Assembly (NCBI RefSeq): GCF_001426525.1
Contig: NZ_LMEW01000015.1
Span: forward strand, 7,993-71,992
Length of the DNA stretch: 64,000 nucleotides
Direction of reading: 5' to 3'
Source of the DNA: Massilia sp. Root133
GTDB lineage: Bacteria > Pseudomonadota > Gammaproteobacteria > Burkholderiales > Burkholderiaceae_D
In this document: in pieces, positions 7,750 through 16,872 of the stretch
Position numbering within the stretch: position 1 is the stretch's first letter
Layout of the letters: each line of letters opens with the position of its first letter
Notes under the pieces: generated by a model
What the model saw: only the letters and a program-made list of their open reading frames with translations
Told to the model about the DNA's origin: nothing
Databases searched by the model: none
Made by a program: the position numbers and the translations under genes

Positions 7750-9531
7750 TTATACGTCGCGTTCGTCGCGCTCCCGCGAGCGCGCGTCGTCCAGCGCGGC
7801 GGCGAACGCATCGCGCTCGCGGTCGACGATGTCGTCGACCATGCGCTCGTCCAGTCCCATCCCTTCGAGCACGAAGGCCGACAGCTGCAGGCTCGCCTCC
7901 AGCGTTTCGGGCACGACGACGTTGGCGCCGGCCCGCTTGAGGGCGCGTGCGTGTTTTTCGTCGCGCGAGCGCGCGTACAACTGCACGTCGGGGAACTCGC
8001 GCCGGATGCCGCGCACGGCCTGCAGCGCGGAGGCTGGATGATCCATCGTCAGCACGATTGCCGGCGCCTCGTCCGCATGCACGCGGCGCAGCAGTTCCGG
8101 GCGCGCCGCGTTGCCGAAGAAGACCGGCGCGCCGTCCGCGTGCAGCTGCGAGACGAGCTTCGCATCGTTCTCGAACGCGACGTACGGGATGCCCTGGGCC
8201 GTGAGCAGCTTGGCCAGCTGCTGCCCGACGCGGCCGAAGCCGGCGATGATCACGCGGCCGCGCGCCGCCTCGAGTTCGTTGTCGGCGAGATGCGCGGCCG
8301 CACCCTGCGGTTCCGCCGCCGAGCGCTCGCCGATCGCATGGCCGATGCGCGCCAGCAGCGGCGTGATGAACAGCGACAGGCCGACGGCCAGCATCACGCG
8401 CGCGCCGAGGGCGCCGTCCAGCAGCTTCGACGCGGTGGCGTAGCCGATCACGATGAACGCGAATTCGCCGCCCTGGCCCAGCAGCAGGGCGCCTTCGAGC
8501 GCGCGGCCCCACGGCAGGCCGCCGAGGCGCAGCAGCGGCGCGACGACGAGGCCCTTGAGCAGGACGAGGCCCAGCACGGCGCACGCGAGCCACAGCGGCG
8601 CGTGCAGGACCTGCAGCGCGTCCATGCCCATGCCGACCGTCATGAAGAACAGCCCCATGAGCAGGCCCTTGAACGGCTCGACCATCAGCTCGACCTCGTG
8701 CTTGAATTCGGTCTCGGCCAGCAGCAAGCCGGCAATCAGCGCGCCCAGCGCCATCGACAGGCCGGCCAGGTGCGACAGCGCGGCGATGCCGAACGTCGAC
8801 AGCAGGATCAGGGCCATGAACACGTCCGGCTGGCGATGGCGGGCGAACGCGCGGAACAGCGGGTGCACGACCTTGCCGCCGACGAGGTAGATGAGGGCGA
8901 TGGCTACCGCCGCCTTGGCCATCGCGAGCAGGGCGATCAGCGCCACGTTCGAACCGCCCCCGTCGTTGTTGCCGAGCGCCCCGATCAGGATCAGGATCGG
9001 TACGACAGCGAGATCCTGCAGCATCAGCACGGCGAACGCGGCCTGGCCGAGGGGACTCGCGGTGCGCTGGCTCTCGGCCAGCAACTGCATCACGACGGCC
9101 GTCGACGACAGCGACAGCACGAGGCCCAGCACGAGCGCGGCATCCAGCCGCTGGTCGAGCAGAAGATAGGCCGCACCGCCGATCAAGGCGGCGCACAGCA
9201 CGACCTGCGCGCTGCCGGTCCCGAACACCCAGCGCCGCATCGCCCACAGGCGCGCGGCCGAGAGCTCCAGGCCGATCATGAACATGAGGAACAGCACGCC
9301 CAGCTCGGCCAGCATGGCGACGTTGTCGTTGTTGGGGAACGTGAACAGGCCGAGCGGCGCGAAATCCTGCGCCATGCGCCCGAGCCCGAACGGGCCGAGC
9401 AGGGCGCCGACGGCGAGGAAGCCCAGCACCTGGTTGATGCGCAGGCGCTGCAGCAGCGGGATCAGGATGCCGGCAAGGGCGAGGAACAGCAGGATTTCGC
9501 GCAGGAAGGGGAAGGCGTGTTGCTCTTGCAC
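7750..9531 (-). CDS. CPA2 cation:proton antiporter with RCK domain (KefB/KefC-like)
   Basis: A 593-residue integral membrane protein exchanging a monovalent cation for protons. The first 390 or so residues hold about a dozen hydrophobic segments, beginning FPFLREILLFLALAGILIPL and including the family stretch LSLSSTAVVMQLL. The C-terminal part is a Rossmann-type RCK/TrkA-N domain starting VIIAGFGRVGQQLAKLL, which usually gates transport in response to a nucleotide or glutathione adduct. Same orientation as the CoA-transferase and 35 bases upstream of it. K+ efflux under electrophile stress is typical of Kef proteins, but no KefF/KefG ancillary gene is nearby. Confidence 0.9.
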   Translation of the reverse strand: MQEQHAFPFLREILLFLALAGILIPLLQRLRINQVLGFLAVGALLGPFGLGRMAQDFAPLGLFTFPNNDNVAMLAELGVLFLMFMIGLELSAARLWAMRRWVFGTGSAQVVLCAALIGGAAYLLLDQRLDAALVLGLVLSLSSTAVVMQLLAESQRTASPLGQAAFAVLMLQDLAVVPILILIGALGNNDGGGSNVALIALLAMAKAAVAIALIYLVGGKVVHPLFRAFARHRQPDVFMALILLSTFGIAALSHLAGLSMALGALIAGLLLAETEFKHEVELMVEPFKGLLMGLFFMTVGMGMDALQVLHAPLWLACAVLGLVLLKGLVVAPLLRLGGLPWGRALEGALLLGQGGEFAFIVIGYATASKLLDGALGARVMLAVGLSLFITPLLARIGHAIGERSAAEPQGAAAHLADNELEAARGRVIIAGFGRVGQQLAKLLTAQGIPYVAFENDAKLVSQLHADGAPVFFGNAARPELLRRVHADEAPAIVLTMDHPASALQAVRGIRREFPDVQLYARSRDEKHARALKRAGANVVVPETLEASLQLSAFVLEGMGLDERMVDDIVDRERDAFAAALDDARSRERDERDV

Positions 9532-9584
9532 GGGGTAGAACCTTTATCGGATGGTTACCCCGGCAATTTTAACGCGCCACGCCT

Positions 9585-11846
9585 TCAGGCCTGCCGACTC
9601 TCTGCCATCAGGATCACTTCTTCCATCTCCTGGTCGATCTCGTTGCGCAACTCGAGATAGCGGCCCAGCGCATGGTCCAGCGACGGCAGCAGGATCCCGC
9701 GCTCGCTGTGCAGTCCCGTGTAGCGCGGCCGCGGCGCCGCGAAGCCATACGACTCGGCCGCTACGGCTTCCAGCCGGCTGGCGTCGACGCCCGCGCGCGC
9801 CGCCGCCTGCTCGGCCAGCTCGACCCACGTCAGCGTGCCGACGTTGGCCAGGTGCCAGACGCCGGACTCGCCGTCGATCGCGAGGTCGAGGCAGGCGTGC
9901 ACGAGGTCCGGCACATAGGTCGGCGAGACGGCCATGTCGCGCGCGGCGCGGAACGGTTCGCCCCGCTCCAGCGTCTGCAGCGCCAGCGTGACGAAGTTGT
10001 ACTTGTCCCACGGGCCGAAGAACGCGCTCGTGCGCACGACGAGGGCGCCCGGGTGCTTGTCCTGCACGCGCAGCTCGGCCTCGGCCTTGCTGCGGCCGTA
10101 GACGTTCAGGGGCGCGACCGCATCGCTTTCGACGTACGGCCGGTCGAGCGCGCCGTCGAACACGAGGTCGCTGGAGAACGTCGTCAGGTGCACGCCGTGG
10201 CGGGCGCACGCGGCGGCCAGGATCGCGGGGCCGATCGCGTTCTCGCGGAAGCAGCGCTCGGCGTCGCGCTCGGCATCGTCCACGCGCACGTAGCCCGCCG
10301 TGTTGACGACCGCCCAGGGACGGTATTTGTCGAGCGCGCGGTCGACGGAGGCCGGGTCCGTGATGTCCATGTCCTGGCGCGACAGCAGGCGGTACGCGAG
10401 GTTGCGCTTGCGGCAGATACGGGCGAATGCGCGGCCCAGGGTGCCTGTCGCACCCGTGATGAGGATCGGTGCCGCATCCTTGCCGACGAGCGTGTGGCCG
10501 TCGGCCGTGATCGACGTCAGCGCATCGGGCGTCGCGACGGGCGTGCACAGCCAGCGGCCCGGCCGGCGCCACCAGCCCTGGCCGCGCAGCACCGGGTGCG
10601 ACAGCGGGGCGCCGGCCGACAGTTCCCGCATCATGCGCGCGACGGCCGTCGGACGCGGTTCCGGCGTGCGCACGTCGAACGGGCCCGGTTCGTAATAACC
10701 GTTGTTGCAGGTGACGAGGCTGTTCCAGTCGAACGAGCCCAGCAGCGACCAGACGGTGACGGCGCGCAGGTCGACGCCGTTCGCGCGCACTTCCTTGCCC
10801 GCTTCCCAGATCTCCAGCAGCCAGCGCAACTGGTCTTCGCGGTTGGCGTCGATGTGCGCCTCGGTGACGGCGAGCGGGATGTGGTACCGGTCCCAGATCT
10901 CGTGCAGCAGCGGGGCGATGCCGGCCGTGGGCGTCGCGAGCGCGCGCGAGGCCTCGATGTCGGCGCACGGGATGCCGTCGGCCACGCCGCGGTGGTGCGC
11001 CGGATAGCGGTCCGGACGGTGGTCGAGCCAGCGCTCGCTCGTGACGTAGTAATTGACGCCGATGACGTCCGGCGGGCACGGATTGTCGCGGAACCACAGG
11101 AATTCCTCGGCCGGGATGCCGGTCTTCGTCAGGTACGACCACAGCGCGTGCTCGGGACCGACCATGCCGCACAGCAGGTCCCACGCGAGCCAGCGGCGCT
11201 CGTTATAAAACTCGGCCACGGTGGCCATCTCGGGCGTGCTGTAGGTCTTGCCGAGGTCGTCCGTCTGCACCAGTTTCGCGTCCGGATTCACGGCGCGGAT
11301 CGCGCGCATGGCCAGCACCACGGCGCGGCACTGGTTCAGCAGGGCTTGCACGAACGTGCGGTCGTCGCGGCCGTGGGGATACCACACGCCGTACAGGCCG
11401 GCGAAGCGGGCCGTCGTGCACGGTTCGTTGACGGGGGTGTAGTACTCGATCCACGGATAGCGCACGGCCACGGCGCCGGCATATTCCGCCAGCTGCTCGG
11501 CGAATGCGGGGTCGACCAGGCTCGTGTGGCGCGGGCCGCTGCCGTGGTGGATCAGGCCCGCGATGGGCGTGACGCCGTGGGCGCGGAGGGCGTTGAGGCG
11601 TTCGTCGGGCCAGGACCAGTCGGCGGCGTGGACGCCGTCCGGCGCCGTGCGTTCCCACAGCACGGGGTAGCGGATGGCGCGGATGCCGAGGGAAGCGAAA
11701 CGGGCGATGTCGTCGGCCCGGGAGGCGTGGCCGTTACGGTCGAGTTGGTGGAAGTAGTCGTCGCGGACGCGGTTGACGGTGCATTCGAGGCCGCCCCACA
11801 GTTCGAGAGGGCGGGCGTGGCTGTTCGTGCTCTTCGTGGAATTCAT
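9585..11846 (-). CDS. Fusion: GH1-like glycosidase with RmlD-like NAD(P) sugar reductase
   Basis: A 753-residue two-domain protein. Residues about 15-400 resemble a family 1 beta-glycosidase: PVNEP (acid/base Glu141) and AVTEAH (nucleophile Glu329) match the two catalytic glutamate motifs, and WSLLGSFDW matches the late barrel strand. Residues about 459-740 resemble dTDP-4-dehydrorhamnose reductase: the nucleotide loop GATGTLGRAF at 465-474, SSDLVFDG and the catalytic YGRSK. No signal peptide, so cytoplasmic. The first domain may be a sugar-binding or hydrolytic module acting with a nucleotide-sugar reductase; substrate unknown. No polysaccharide cluster surrounds it. It is divergent from trpS. 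Confidence 0.88.
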   Translation of the reverse strand: MNSTKSTNSHARPLELWGGLECTVNRVRDDYFHQLDRNGHASRADDIARFASLGIRAIRYPVLWERTAPDGVHAADWSWPDERLNALRAHGVTPIAGLIHHGSGPRHTSLVDPAFAEQLAEYAGAVAVRYPWIEYYTPVNEPCTTARFAGLYGVWYPHGRDDRTFVQALLNQCRAVVLAMRAIRAVNPDAKLVQTDDLGKTYSTPEMATVAEFYNERRWLAWDLLCGMVGPEHALWSYLTKTGIPAEEFLWFRDNPCPPDVIGVNYYVTSERWLDHRPDRYPAHHRGVADGIPCADIEASRALATPTAGIAPLLHEIWDRYHIPLAVTEAHIDANREDQLRWLLEIWEAGKEVRANGVDLRAVTVWSLLGSFDWNSLVTCNNGYYEPGPFDVRTPEPRPTAVARMMRELSAGAPLSHPVLRGQGWWRRPGRWLCTPVATPDALTSITADGHTLVGKDAAPILITGATGTLGRAFARICRKRNLAYRLLSRQDMDITDPASVDRALDKYRPWAVVNTAGYVRVDDAERDAERCFRENAIGPAILAAACARHGVHLTTFSSDLVFDGALDRPYVESDAVAPLNVYGRSKAEAELRVQDKHPGALVVRTSAFFGPWDKYNFVTLALQTLERGEPFRAARDMAVSPTYVPDLVHACLDLAIDGESGVWHLANVGTLTWVELAEQAAARAGVDASRLEAVAAESYGFAAPRPRYTGLHSERGILLPSLDHALGRYLELRNEIDQEMEEVILMAESRQA

Positions 11847-12063
11847 AAATCACCAATGTGTTAGTTTTATTGCAACAAAAAATCCAGCATGGCCCCGAAC
11901 TGGCAAAAAAGTCGGGGAAGCGTTTTGGCTTTCGAGCGGCGGCGGTTGACAGCGGCGCGTCAACCTGCAACCATGCCATCCATGAATTTTTCGTATCCAC
12001 ATCCTGTTCTCACCTGGTGGCGCCGCTGATTGCGCGCGGCCAGTGAATTGGATAGGTATTCCG

Positions 12064-12097
12064 AAACGCCGCCTCGATTCCAAGGTGGCGTTTTTGT
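12064..12097 (+). terminator. Hairpin with T-run in the trpS leader
   Basis: AACGCCgCCT and AGGtGGCGTT arms around an eight-base loop are followed by TTTTTGTT, 50 bases before the trpS ATG. No plus-strand gene ends upstream (the neighbour is on the minus strand), so it either ends a short untranslated transcript or attenuates trpS. The rest of 11847-12146 shows a TTGACA at 11946 without a convincing -10 partner. Confidence 0.65.
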
Positions 12098-12146
12098 TGG
12101 CGCAGCAGGGTCGAGGCAGGGCGGTCAATCACCCAAGGAAAACTCG

Positions 12147-13169
12147 ATGAGTCTGCAAACCCCTACCGCTACCACGCCCATCATCCTCACCGGCGACCGT
12201 CCCACCGGGCCGCTGCACCTCGGCCACTTCGTCGGCAGCCTGCGCAATCGCGTCACTTACCAGGACCAATATCGCCAGTTCATCATGCTCGCGGACGCCC
12301 AGGCGCTCACGGACAATATGGATGATATCGGTAAGGTACACCGGAACGTGATCGAGGTGGCGCTCGATTACCTTGCCGTAGGGATCGACCCCGCCAAATC
12401 GACCATCCTGATCCAGTCGCAGATCCCGGAACTGGCCGAGCTGACCTTTTATTACCTGAACCTGGTGACCGTCGCGCGCCTCGAGCGCAACCCGACCGTC
12501 AAGCAGGAAATCATCCTGCGCGGCTTCGAGCGCGACATCCCGGCCGGCTTCCTCACGTATCCGGCGAGCCAGGCCGCCGACATCAGCGCGTTCAAGGCGA
12601 CCATCGTGCCGGTCGGCGAAGACCAGATCCCGATGATCGAGCAGTGCAACGAGATCGTGCGCAAGTTCAACCGCAACGCCGGCCGCGACATCCTCGTCGA
12701 GTGCAAGGCGATCGTGCCCGAAGTCGGCCGCCTGCCGGGCATCGACGGCAAGGCCAAGATGAGCAAGTCCCTCGGCAACACCATCAACCTGGGCGCGTCC
12801 GCCGACGAGATCCGCGCGGCCGTCAAGATGGTCTACACCGACCCGCTGCACCTGAAGGTGTCCGACCCGGGCCACCTGGAAGGCAATGTCGCGTTCCTGT
12901 ACCTGGACGCGTTCGATACCGACAAGGAAGGCCTGGCCGAGATGAAGGCGCATTACGTGCGCGGCGGCCTGGGCGATTCCGTCGTCAAGAAGCGCCTGGA
13001 AGGCATCCTGCAGGACATGCTGGCGCCGATCCGCGCCCGCCGCGAGGAACTGGCCAAGGACAAGGGCCAGGTCATGCAAATCCTCAAGGAAGGCACGATG
13101 AAGGCGCGCGAGGTGGCGGCGCGCACGACGGACGAGGTGCGCAAGGCCCTCGGGTTGTCCTATTTCTAA
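12147..13169 (+). CDS. trpS: Tryptophanyl-tRNA synthetase
   Basis: Cytoplasmic class Ic synthetase charging tRNA-Trp; 340 residues, the normal length. The HIGH motif appears as [11 protein letters not shown], the glycine-rich TGDRPTGP precedes it, and the KMSKS loop is intact ([11 protein letters not shown]). ATG 12147 is preferred over the longer frame from 12030 because it follows AAGGAA at good spacing and matches the family N-terminus. An upstream hairpin with a T-run suggests transcriptional attenuation or a separate leader RNA. Transcription ends at the hairpin at 13204. Confidence 0.97.
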   Translation: MSLQTPTATTPIILTGDRPTGPLHLGHFVGSLRNRVTYQDQYRQFIMLADAQALTDNMDDIGKVHRNVIEVALDYLAVGIDPAKSTILIQSQIPELAELTFYYLNLVTVARLERNPTVKQEIILRGFERDIPAGFLTYPASQAADISAFKATIVPVGEDQIPMIEQCNEIVRKFNRNAGRDILVECKAIVPEVGRLPGIDGKAKMSKSLGNTINLGASADEIRAAVKMVYTDPLHLKVSDPGHLEGNVAFLYLDAFDTDKEGLAEMKAHYVRGGLGDSVVKKRLEGILQDMLAPIRARREELAKDKGQVMQILKEGTMKAREVAARTTDEVRKALGLSYF

Positions 13170-13203
13170 ACCGGATCGGGTAGCGATCCACGCGACGTGA
13201 GGT

Positions 13204-13232
13204 AGCGCAAGGTGATCGCCTTGCGCTTTCTT
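13204..13232 (+). terminator. Rho-independent terminator after trpS
   Basis: Perfect nine-base arms AGCGCAAGG/CCTTGCGCT with a six-base loop, followed by TTCTTGT, 35 bases after the trpS stop. Confidence 0.8.
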
Positions 13233-13294
13233 GTGGTCCGCTCCGTGTATTGATGGCAAGCTGCGGCTTTCGCCATCGATGGAGGAGCCGCACC

Positions 13295-14344
13295 ATGAGC
13301 AAAGGATTGCGTTGGACCGAACAATGGATGCGCCGGGCGCTGTGGCTCGTCGCCTTCGTCTTCGCCGGATTCCTGATCGGGCTCGGCAACCAGGTCGTCG
13401 ACAACGTGATGTACCTGGAGCCCGTGCCCCCAGCCGAACAATTTCTCGATCCCGCCAAGGCGGGCCCGCTGCGGGCCGCGTCCGAGCAGGCGCAGCACAC
13501 GCGCGAAGCGGCGGACGCGGCGCTGGAGCAGGCCCAGCAGAAACACCGCGTGGCGCAGGCCAACACGACAAGCGCGCGCGACGCCTTCGAGAACTGGATC
13601 GCGACGCGCCACGTGACAGCGCGCCCTGACCAGGACACGGAACTGATCGCGCGCAACCGCGAGCTGGATAAACTCGTGGCAGCGGAACGCGCCGCGCTCG
13701 CCGCGGTCGAAGCCCAGGAGCAGGTCGAACTCGACGCCAAACAGGCCCAGCAGAAGGCCGCCGCGGCCTACGAGGCGCTGCTGGAACCGGCACGCGAGGC
13801 CGCGAACGAGGCCGCGGCCAGGGCCGCGCGCAAGGTCTTCCTGATCCGCCTCGGCGTGACCCTGCCGCTGCTGCTGGTGGCGGGGGCGCTGTTCAAGTAC
13901 AAGCGCAACGGCACGTACTGGCCGTTCACGTGGGGCTTCATTTTCTTCGCGTTGTTCGCGTTCTTCGTCGAGCTGGTGCCTTACTTGCCCAGCTACGGCG
14001 GCTATGTGCGCTACGGCGTGGGCATCGTGGTGACGGTCGTCGTGGGCCGCTACGCGATCCGCTGGCTGCACGCGTGGCTGGAACGCCAGCGGGCCGCGGA
14101 GGCCATGCCCGACGCCGAACGCCGTACGACGATGCGCTACGACGTGGCAATGGAACGCATCGCCAAGAACGTCTGCCCGTCGTGCGAGCGCGCGACGAAT
14201 TTCAAGGACGAACACCTGGCCCATTGTCCGCACTGCGGCATCGGCCTGTTCGACCGCTGCCCGGCGTGCACCACGCGGAAGAACGCGTTCACGCGCTACT
14301 GCTTTTCGTGCGGCACGCCGGCCAACGTCAGTCTTGCGGACTGA
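13295..14344 (+). CDS. Membrane protein with coiled coil and C-terminal zinc ribbon
   Basis: A 349-residue protein of unknown function. An N-terminal membrane segment (ALWLVAFVFAGFLIGLG) is followed by a long Ala/Gln/Glu-rich coiled coil, then two or three further hydrophobic segments (about residues 180-250), and a cytoplasmic tail with four Cys pairs: CPSC, CPHC, CPAC and CFSC. These spacings look like two zinc-ribbon knuckles, as in double-zinc-ribbon membrane proteins. ATG 13295 follows GGAGGAG. It is alone between trpS and convergent genes. Confidence 0.8.
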   Translation: MSKGLRWTEQWMRRALWLVAFVFAGFLIGLGNQVVDNVMYLEPVPPAEQFLDPAKAGPLRAASEQAQHTREAADAALEQAQQKHRVAQANTTSARDAFENWIATRHVTARPDQDTELIARNRELDKLVAAERAALAAVEAQEQVELDAKQAQQKAAAAYEALLEPAREAANEAAARAARKVFLIRLGVTLPLLLVAGALFKYKRNGTYWPFTWGFIFFALFAFFVELVPYLPSYGGYVRYGVGIVVTVVVGRYAIRWLHAWLERQRAAEAMPDAERRTTMRYDVAMERIAKNVCPSCERATNFKDEHLAHCPHCGIGLFDRCPACTTRKNAFTRYCFSCGTPANVSLAD

Positions 14345-14347
14345 TCA

Positions 14348-14806
14348 TTAGTCCTTCAGGTCGGCCGGCACCTTGCCGCCGTTTGCCGCCAGCTTGTTCA
14401 TGACCTGGCGGTGCAGCCAGATGTTCATGCTGGCCGAGTCGCTGGTGTCGCCGGAATAGTTCAGCTCGGCGGCCAGTTCCTTGCGTGACTGCAGGCTGGA
14501 ATCGAGGCCCAGCAGCTTCAGCAGGTCGACGATCGACGTGCGCCAGTTCAGCTGTTGGCCGGATTGCTGCTGCATGTTGTTCAGCACGGCTTCCACGTCG
14601 ACCTGCTGCATCGGTGCGGCCGCCGGCGCGCTTGCCGCGGGCGCGGCCTGCGGTTGTTGCGCGGGCTGCTGTGCCGGTGGCTGCGCGGGTTGCTGGGTCG
14701 GCTGCGGCGCGCGTTGCTGGGCGCCCGGGGCCGCCTGGCTGCTGTTCTGCGCGGCGGGATGCGAACCCGGGAAGATTTTATGGAAGATATTGCTCAGGAT
14801 ACCCAT
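14348..14806 (-). CDS. DUF3597-like small protein
   Basis: A 152-residue protein starting MGILSNIFHKIFPG. A central Pro/Gln/Ala low-complexity linker (residues about 20-65) separates a short N-terminal helix from a conserved C-terminal domain with VDVEAVLNNM, NWRTSIVDLLKLLGLD and RKELAAELNY. The C-terminal part matches what I know of DUF3597, a family without known function. It lies 31 bases downstream of the next gene on the same strand, probably co-transcribed. Confidence 0.82.
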   Translation of the reverse strand: MGILSNIFHKIFPGSHPAAQNSSQAAPGAQQRAPQPTQQPAQPPAQQPAQQPQAAPAASAPAAAPMQQVDVEAVLNNMQQQSGQQLNWRTSIVDLLKLLGLDSSLQSRKELAAELNYSGDTSDSASMNIWLHRQVMNKLAANGGKVPADLKD

Positions 14807-14837
14807 GTCGACTCCTTCTCGATGTTGGTGGATGCGC

Positions 14838-15356
14838 TCAATGACGTTGCATGCCCTGGGCCATGTGGCCGAGCGCGATCGCCAGCGCGGCGCCGCCGAT
14901 GGCCTTGACCAGGGTCGGGTGTTCGGCATAGAAGTCGCCCATGCGTTCGACGATGCCGGGATTCTGCTGCTCGGCCTTGGCGGCCAGTTCCTGCACCTGT
15001 TCCGGCGACACCTGGCTCGCCTGTTCCGGCGACACGCGGGCCTGGTCGGCGCCGAGCAGGTTGCCGAGCGAGCCGCCCGCGACGGACGCGAGCACGGAAG
15101 GGCCGATATTGGCCAGCAGCTGGTTCAGCATGCCTGCGCGCTGGTCGGGATTGCTGTTGCCAAACAGCTGGCCGACCATCTGTGAAAACGGCGGTGTCTG
15201 GTCCGAGCGCAGCGCCTGCGTCACGCCCTGCGCGACGGTGGCGCGCGGCACGTTCTGCGCCACGTGGTCGAAATCGTTCTCGGCCTGCGCCGGGTTGGCG
15301 TTCGGGTTGGCACCGCCCAGGTATTGTTGCAACAGGTTGCCCAAATCAAAGCTCAT
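14838..15356 (-). CDS. Small Ala/Gln-rich protein of unknown function
   Basis: A 172-residue protein beginning MSFDLGNLLQQYLGGANPN. It is rich in Ala, Gln and Gly, with a conserved-looking central segment (LGNLLGADQARVSPEQ) and a C-terminal hydrophobic helix (AIGGAALAIALGHMAQG) that could touch the membrane. It resembles small proteins often found beside DUF3597 genes. Function unknown. ATG 15356 chosen; longer frames upstream overlap the promoter region of the divergent hydrolase. Confidence 0.75.
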   Translation of the reverse strand: MSFDLGNLLQQYLGGANPNANPAQAENDFDHVAQNVPRATVAQGVTQALRSDQTPPFSQMVGQLFGNSNPDQRAGMLNQLLANIGPSVLASVAGGSLGNLLGADQARVSPEQASQVSPEQVQELAAKAEQQNPGIVERMGDFYAEHPTLVKAIGGAALAIALGHMAQGMQRH

Positions 15357-15492
15357 GATGTTCTCCGCGTTGAAACCTCGAACCGCAAGGGTAGGCGTTC
15401 GCGGGGCATCCCTCCGTACGCTCGCTAACGGACGGACGGCATCTATAATCCGCATTGCGGTACATAAATAAAACAACTGCCCGAGAGAGACT

Positions 15493-16458
15493 ATGCATAC
15501 GATCTTCCGTTCGGCCGCGCTCGCCGCCGCCGTCCTGTGCACTTCCGTCCACGCCGCCGGCACCGCCGCGATGCAGCCCGGCGAACACCAGGTCGTCGTG
15601 GGCGACGTCCGCCTGTGGTACAAGGTCGCCGGCCACGGCGCGAAGGGCGCGCCGCCGCTGTTGTTCCTGCACGGCGGCCCCGGCTACAACAGCTACAGCT
15701 TCGAAGCCCAGGCCGGACCGGCGCTCGAGAAAACGCTGCGGGTGATCTACCTCGACCAGCGCGGCAGCGGCCGCTCCGAGCGCCCGTGGCGCGGCGAGTA
15801 TTCCATCGCCGCCCTCGTCGACGACATCGAGGCGTTGCGCAAGACGCTCGGCGTCGACAAGCTCGCGCTGCTGGGCCATTCGTTCGGCGGCACGCTGGCG
15901 CTCGAGTACGCGGCCAGGTACCCCGGACACGTGGCGAAGATGGTGCTCGTGAGCGCCGCCTCGGACATCCCGGCCGCCTGCGCGGCGCGCGTGGACTACA
16001 TCGCGCGGCACTACGGCGACCGGCTCGACAAGGCGCGCGCCGATGCGAAGGCGCGCAACGAGACGCCGGACGCCTGCTTCTACGCCTTCAACACCGTCGG
16101 CCCGGACCTGCACCAGCGCGTCAACGACGAGGTGATGTTCCCGGACATGCTGATCGGCAAACGCCAGGATGCCATCGACGCGAAGAGCGGCCTGCGCAAC
16201 ACGGGCGAACTGGGCAACGCGCTGTTCGGCGGCGGCTTCACGCAATACCGCTTCGCCCATCCGGAACGCCTGACGATGCCCGTGCTCGTGCTGGCCGGCG
16301 CCGCGGACTATGCGATCGGCCTGCCGGCCCAGCGCGCGCTGGGCCAGGCGTTGCCGCATGCGCGCGTCGTCGAATACGCGGGCGCCGGACACTTCCTGTA
16401 CCTCGATGCGCCCGAGCGGTTTACGCGCGACGTCACGGACTTCCTGGCCATGCCCTGA
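15493..16458 (+). CDS. Secreted alpha/beta hydrolase, proline iminopeptidase-like
   Basis: A 321-residue exported serine hydrolase. A signal peptide (residues 1 to about 21, ending VHAAG) is followed by an alpha/beta-hydrolase fold. LFLHGGPGYNSYS is the oxyanion-hole HGGPG typical of proline iminopeptidases, DQRGSGRSE follows, GHSFGG carries the nucleophile, AGAADYAIG the likely Asp, and GAGHFLYLD the His. This layout fits cleavage of N-terminal proline or another small amide/ester. Single gene, divergent from the 14.3-15.4 kb pair. Confidence 0.88.
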   Translation: MHTIFRSAALAAAVLCTSVHAAGTAAMQPGEHQVVVGDVRLWYKVAGHGAKGAPPLLFLHGGPGYNSYSFEAQAGPALEKTLRVIYLDQRGSGRSERPWRGEYSIAALVDDIEALRKTLGVDKLALLGHSFGGTLALEYAARYPGHVAKMVLVSAASDIPAACAARVDYIARHYGDRLDKARADAKARNETPDACFYAFNTVGPDLHQRVNDEVMFPDMLIGKRQDAIDAKSGLRNTGELGNALFGGGFTQYRFAHPERLTMPVLVLAGAADYAIGLPAQRALGQALPHARVVEYAGAGHFLYLDAPERFTRDVTDFLAMP

Positions 16459-16509
16459 CGGTGGGGTTGCCCGGTGGACACCCGCGGCGCCGGCGCGTAA
16501 GCTGGCGTC

Positions 16510-16851
16510 ATGATCTATACGCCGCTGCTCCTGTTCTTCGCCCTGTATGCCTACGCCGCGCTGGCCCTCGGGCTGCCGGCCGCGGTGGGCGGCGCGTACG
16601 TGCTCGCGAGCGCCGCCTGTTTTGCGCTGTATGCGCGCGACAAAGCGGCCGCGCGGCGCGGCGACCGGCGCACGCCCGAGCGGCACTTGCTGCTGCTGGG
16701 GCTGGCCGGCGGCTGGCCGGGCGGCTTGCTGGCGCAACAATGGCTGCGGCACAAGACCGTCAAACGTCCGTTCCGGCAGGGGTTCTGGCTGACCGTCGGC
16801 CTCAACCTGGCCGGTTTCTGCTGGCTGGCGCGCGCGCTGGCGCCGGCCTGA
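16510..16851 (+). CDS. DUF1294 membrane protein
   Basis: A 113-residue protein with two strongly hydrophobic segments near the N-terminus, then the typical DUF1294 stretch YARDKAAARRGDRRTPERHL and LAGGWPGGLLAQQ, then a final hydrophobic segment. The family is sometimes fused to cold-shock domains; this one is free-standing. Function unknown. It sits between the hydrolase and the phosphodiesterase on the same strand, 21 bases before the latter. Confidence 0.88.
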   Translation: MIYTPLLLFFALYAYAALALGLPAAVGGAYVLASAACFALYARDKAAARRGDRRTPERHLLLLGLAGGWPGGLLAQQWLRHKTVKRPFRQGFWLTVGLNLAGFCWLARALAPA

Positions 16852-16872
16852 ATACCGTTCGGGAGGAATACC

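Noticed and set aside
7708..9660. 650-residue plus-strand frame opposite the antiporter
   Set aside because: Composition is dominated by Arg, Gln and His, as expected for the complement of a GC-rich membrane protein; the minus frame has clear transmembrane and RCK domains.
14640..14760. CAG/Gln-rich repeat resembling a short tandem repeat array
   Set aside because: It encodes the Pro/Gln/Ala linker of the DUF3597-like protein and is not a CRISPR or independent repeat.
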